Shown: positions 13,537-13,758 of the stretch, piece after piece
How the letters are laid out: each line of letters starts with the position of its first letter
Position numbering within the stretch: position 1 is the first letter of the stretch
DNA from: Helicobacteraceae bacterium
Lineage (GTDB): Bacteria > Campylobacterota > Campylobacteria > Campylobacterales > Sulfurimonadaceae
NCBI GenBank assembly: GCA_027081565.1
Contig: JALWKG010000237.1
Coordinates: forward strand, 1 to 13,758
Direction: 5' to 3'
Length of the DNA stretch: 13,758 nt
Notes under the pieces: generated by a model
Database searches by the model: none
Told to the model about the DNA's origin: nothing
Seen by the model: the letters and a program-made list of their open reading frames with translations, nothing else
Made by a program: the position numbers and the translations under genes

Positions 13537-13758
13537 CTAGTATCTTAGCTTTTCGTGAAAATAGGTCTTAACATCAAAGTAGATGAAACCTTGTTTGTTG
13601 ATGTAGGTAAGGTTTTGGTTGTTAAGATCATTAATACTTTTTTTACCCATAATAGCCAAAATGGTCTTGAGACCTTTTATGAGGTTGTTATGATAGTGGG
13701 CGATCTCTTGACTCTGTTTGACGACAAGGAAAGAGGCCCGTTTCTTTTTGTCTTGTGT
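13537..13758 (-). CDS. C-terminal fragment of a probable FMN-binding glutamate synthase-family protein
   Basis: Seventy-three residues and a stop are visible; the rest of the gene lies right of the window. The segment HYHNNLIKGLKTILAIMGKKSINDLNNQNL resembles the C-terminal end of the archaeal/GltB-type glutamate synthase FMN domain, where a helix ending in an AIMG-like motif is followed by a K-S-I-x-D-L element, and then a short tail. If correct, the protein would take part in glutamate formation or a related FMN-dependent reaction. The stop codon is immediately followed by the speA ATG with no spacer, so the two are probably co-transcribed. The assignment rests on a short stretch and is tentative; in C. 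jejuni the gene at this place is hisS, which this fragment does not resemble. Confidence 0.5.
   Translation of the reverse strand, partial: TQDKKKRASFLVVKQSQEIAHYHNNLIKGLKTILAIMGKKSINDLNNQNLTYINKQGFIYFDVKTYFHEKLRY

Noticed and set aside
1..13758. CRISPR array, insertion sequence, integrase or phage genes.
   Set aside because: No regularly spaced direct repeats, transposase or integrase motifs, or terminal inverted repeats with target duplications were found on reading through.

Overview
The window looks like a chromosomal segment of a Campylobacterota (Epsilonproteobacteria) bacterium of the Sulfurimonas/Sulfurovum kind. This is inferred from the proteins and gene order, not from a search. 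Two arrangements known from Campylobacter jejuni are recognisable: ilvB(I)-ilvN(H)-lpxD, and aspB-cysE-speA on one strand. An Aer/CetB-type PAS protein fits the same group.

Region 1 (1 to about 2000) is a compact, visibly A+T-rich accessory cassette on the + strand (for example 14 of 60 bases are G or C in 361-420, against 31 of 60 in 5761-5820). Four reading frames are chained by start/stop overlaps. They are a membrane-anchored small protein open at the left edge, a small secreted protein that looks like its distant paralogue, a 316-residue protein, and a frameshifted small exported protein. The 316-residue protein has an N-terminal His/Cys domain resembling permuted NlpC/P60 (papain-fold) hydrolases and a C-terminal run of DxDxDG calcium loops. 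The set resembles an effector with candidate immunity genes; this is the most novel-looking part of the window.

Region 2 (2098-4759, +) has a sigma70-like promoter followed by a YccU-type CoA-binding protein, threonine ammonia-lyase ilvA (first step of isoleucine synthesis) and a short Ppx/GppA phosphatase, all closely spaced. It ends tail-to-tail with a CetB/Aer-like PAS redox sensor (4756-5199, -); the two stop codons share the palindrome CTAG.

Region 3 (5200-8687, +) has a 343-base intergenic region with inverted repeats and promoters, then ilvB, ilvN (overlapping, TAATG) and lpxD. IlvB and IlvN are the two subunits of acetolactate synthase, which acts after IlvA; LpxD makes lipid A precursor. 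A 73-residue protein of unknown function follows (8833-9054), then a non-coding stretch with a dispersed-type palindrome.

Region 4 (9312-13758, -) reads leftward: the C-terminal end of a probable FMN-binding glutamate synthase-family protein, speA (arginine decarboxylase), cysE (serine acetyltransferase), a VanZ-family membrane protein and an aspartate aminotransferase (aspB). These are nitrogen and amino-acid metabolism genes. No rRNA, tRNA, CRISPR array or transposase was seen.
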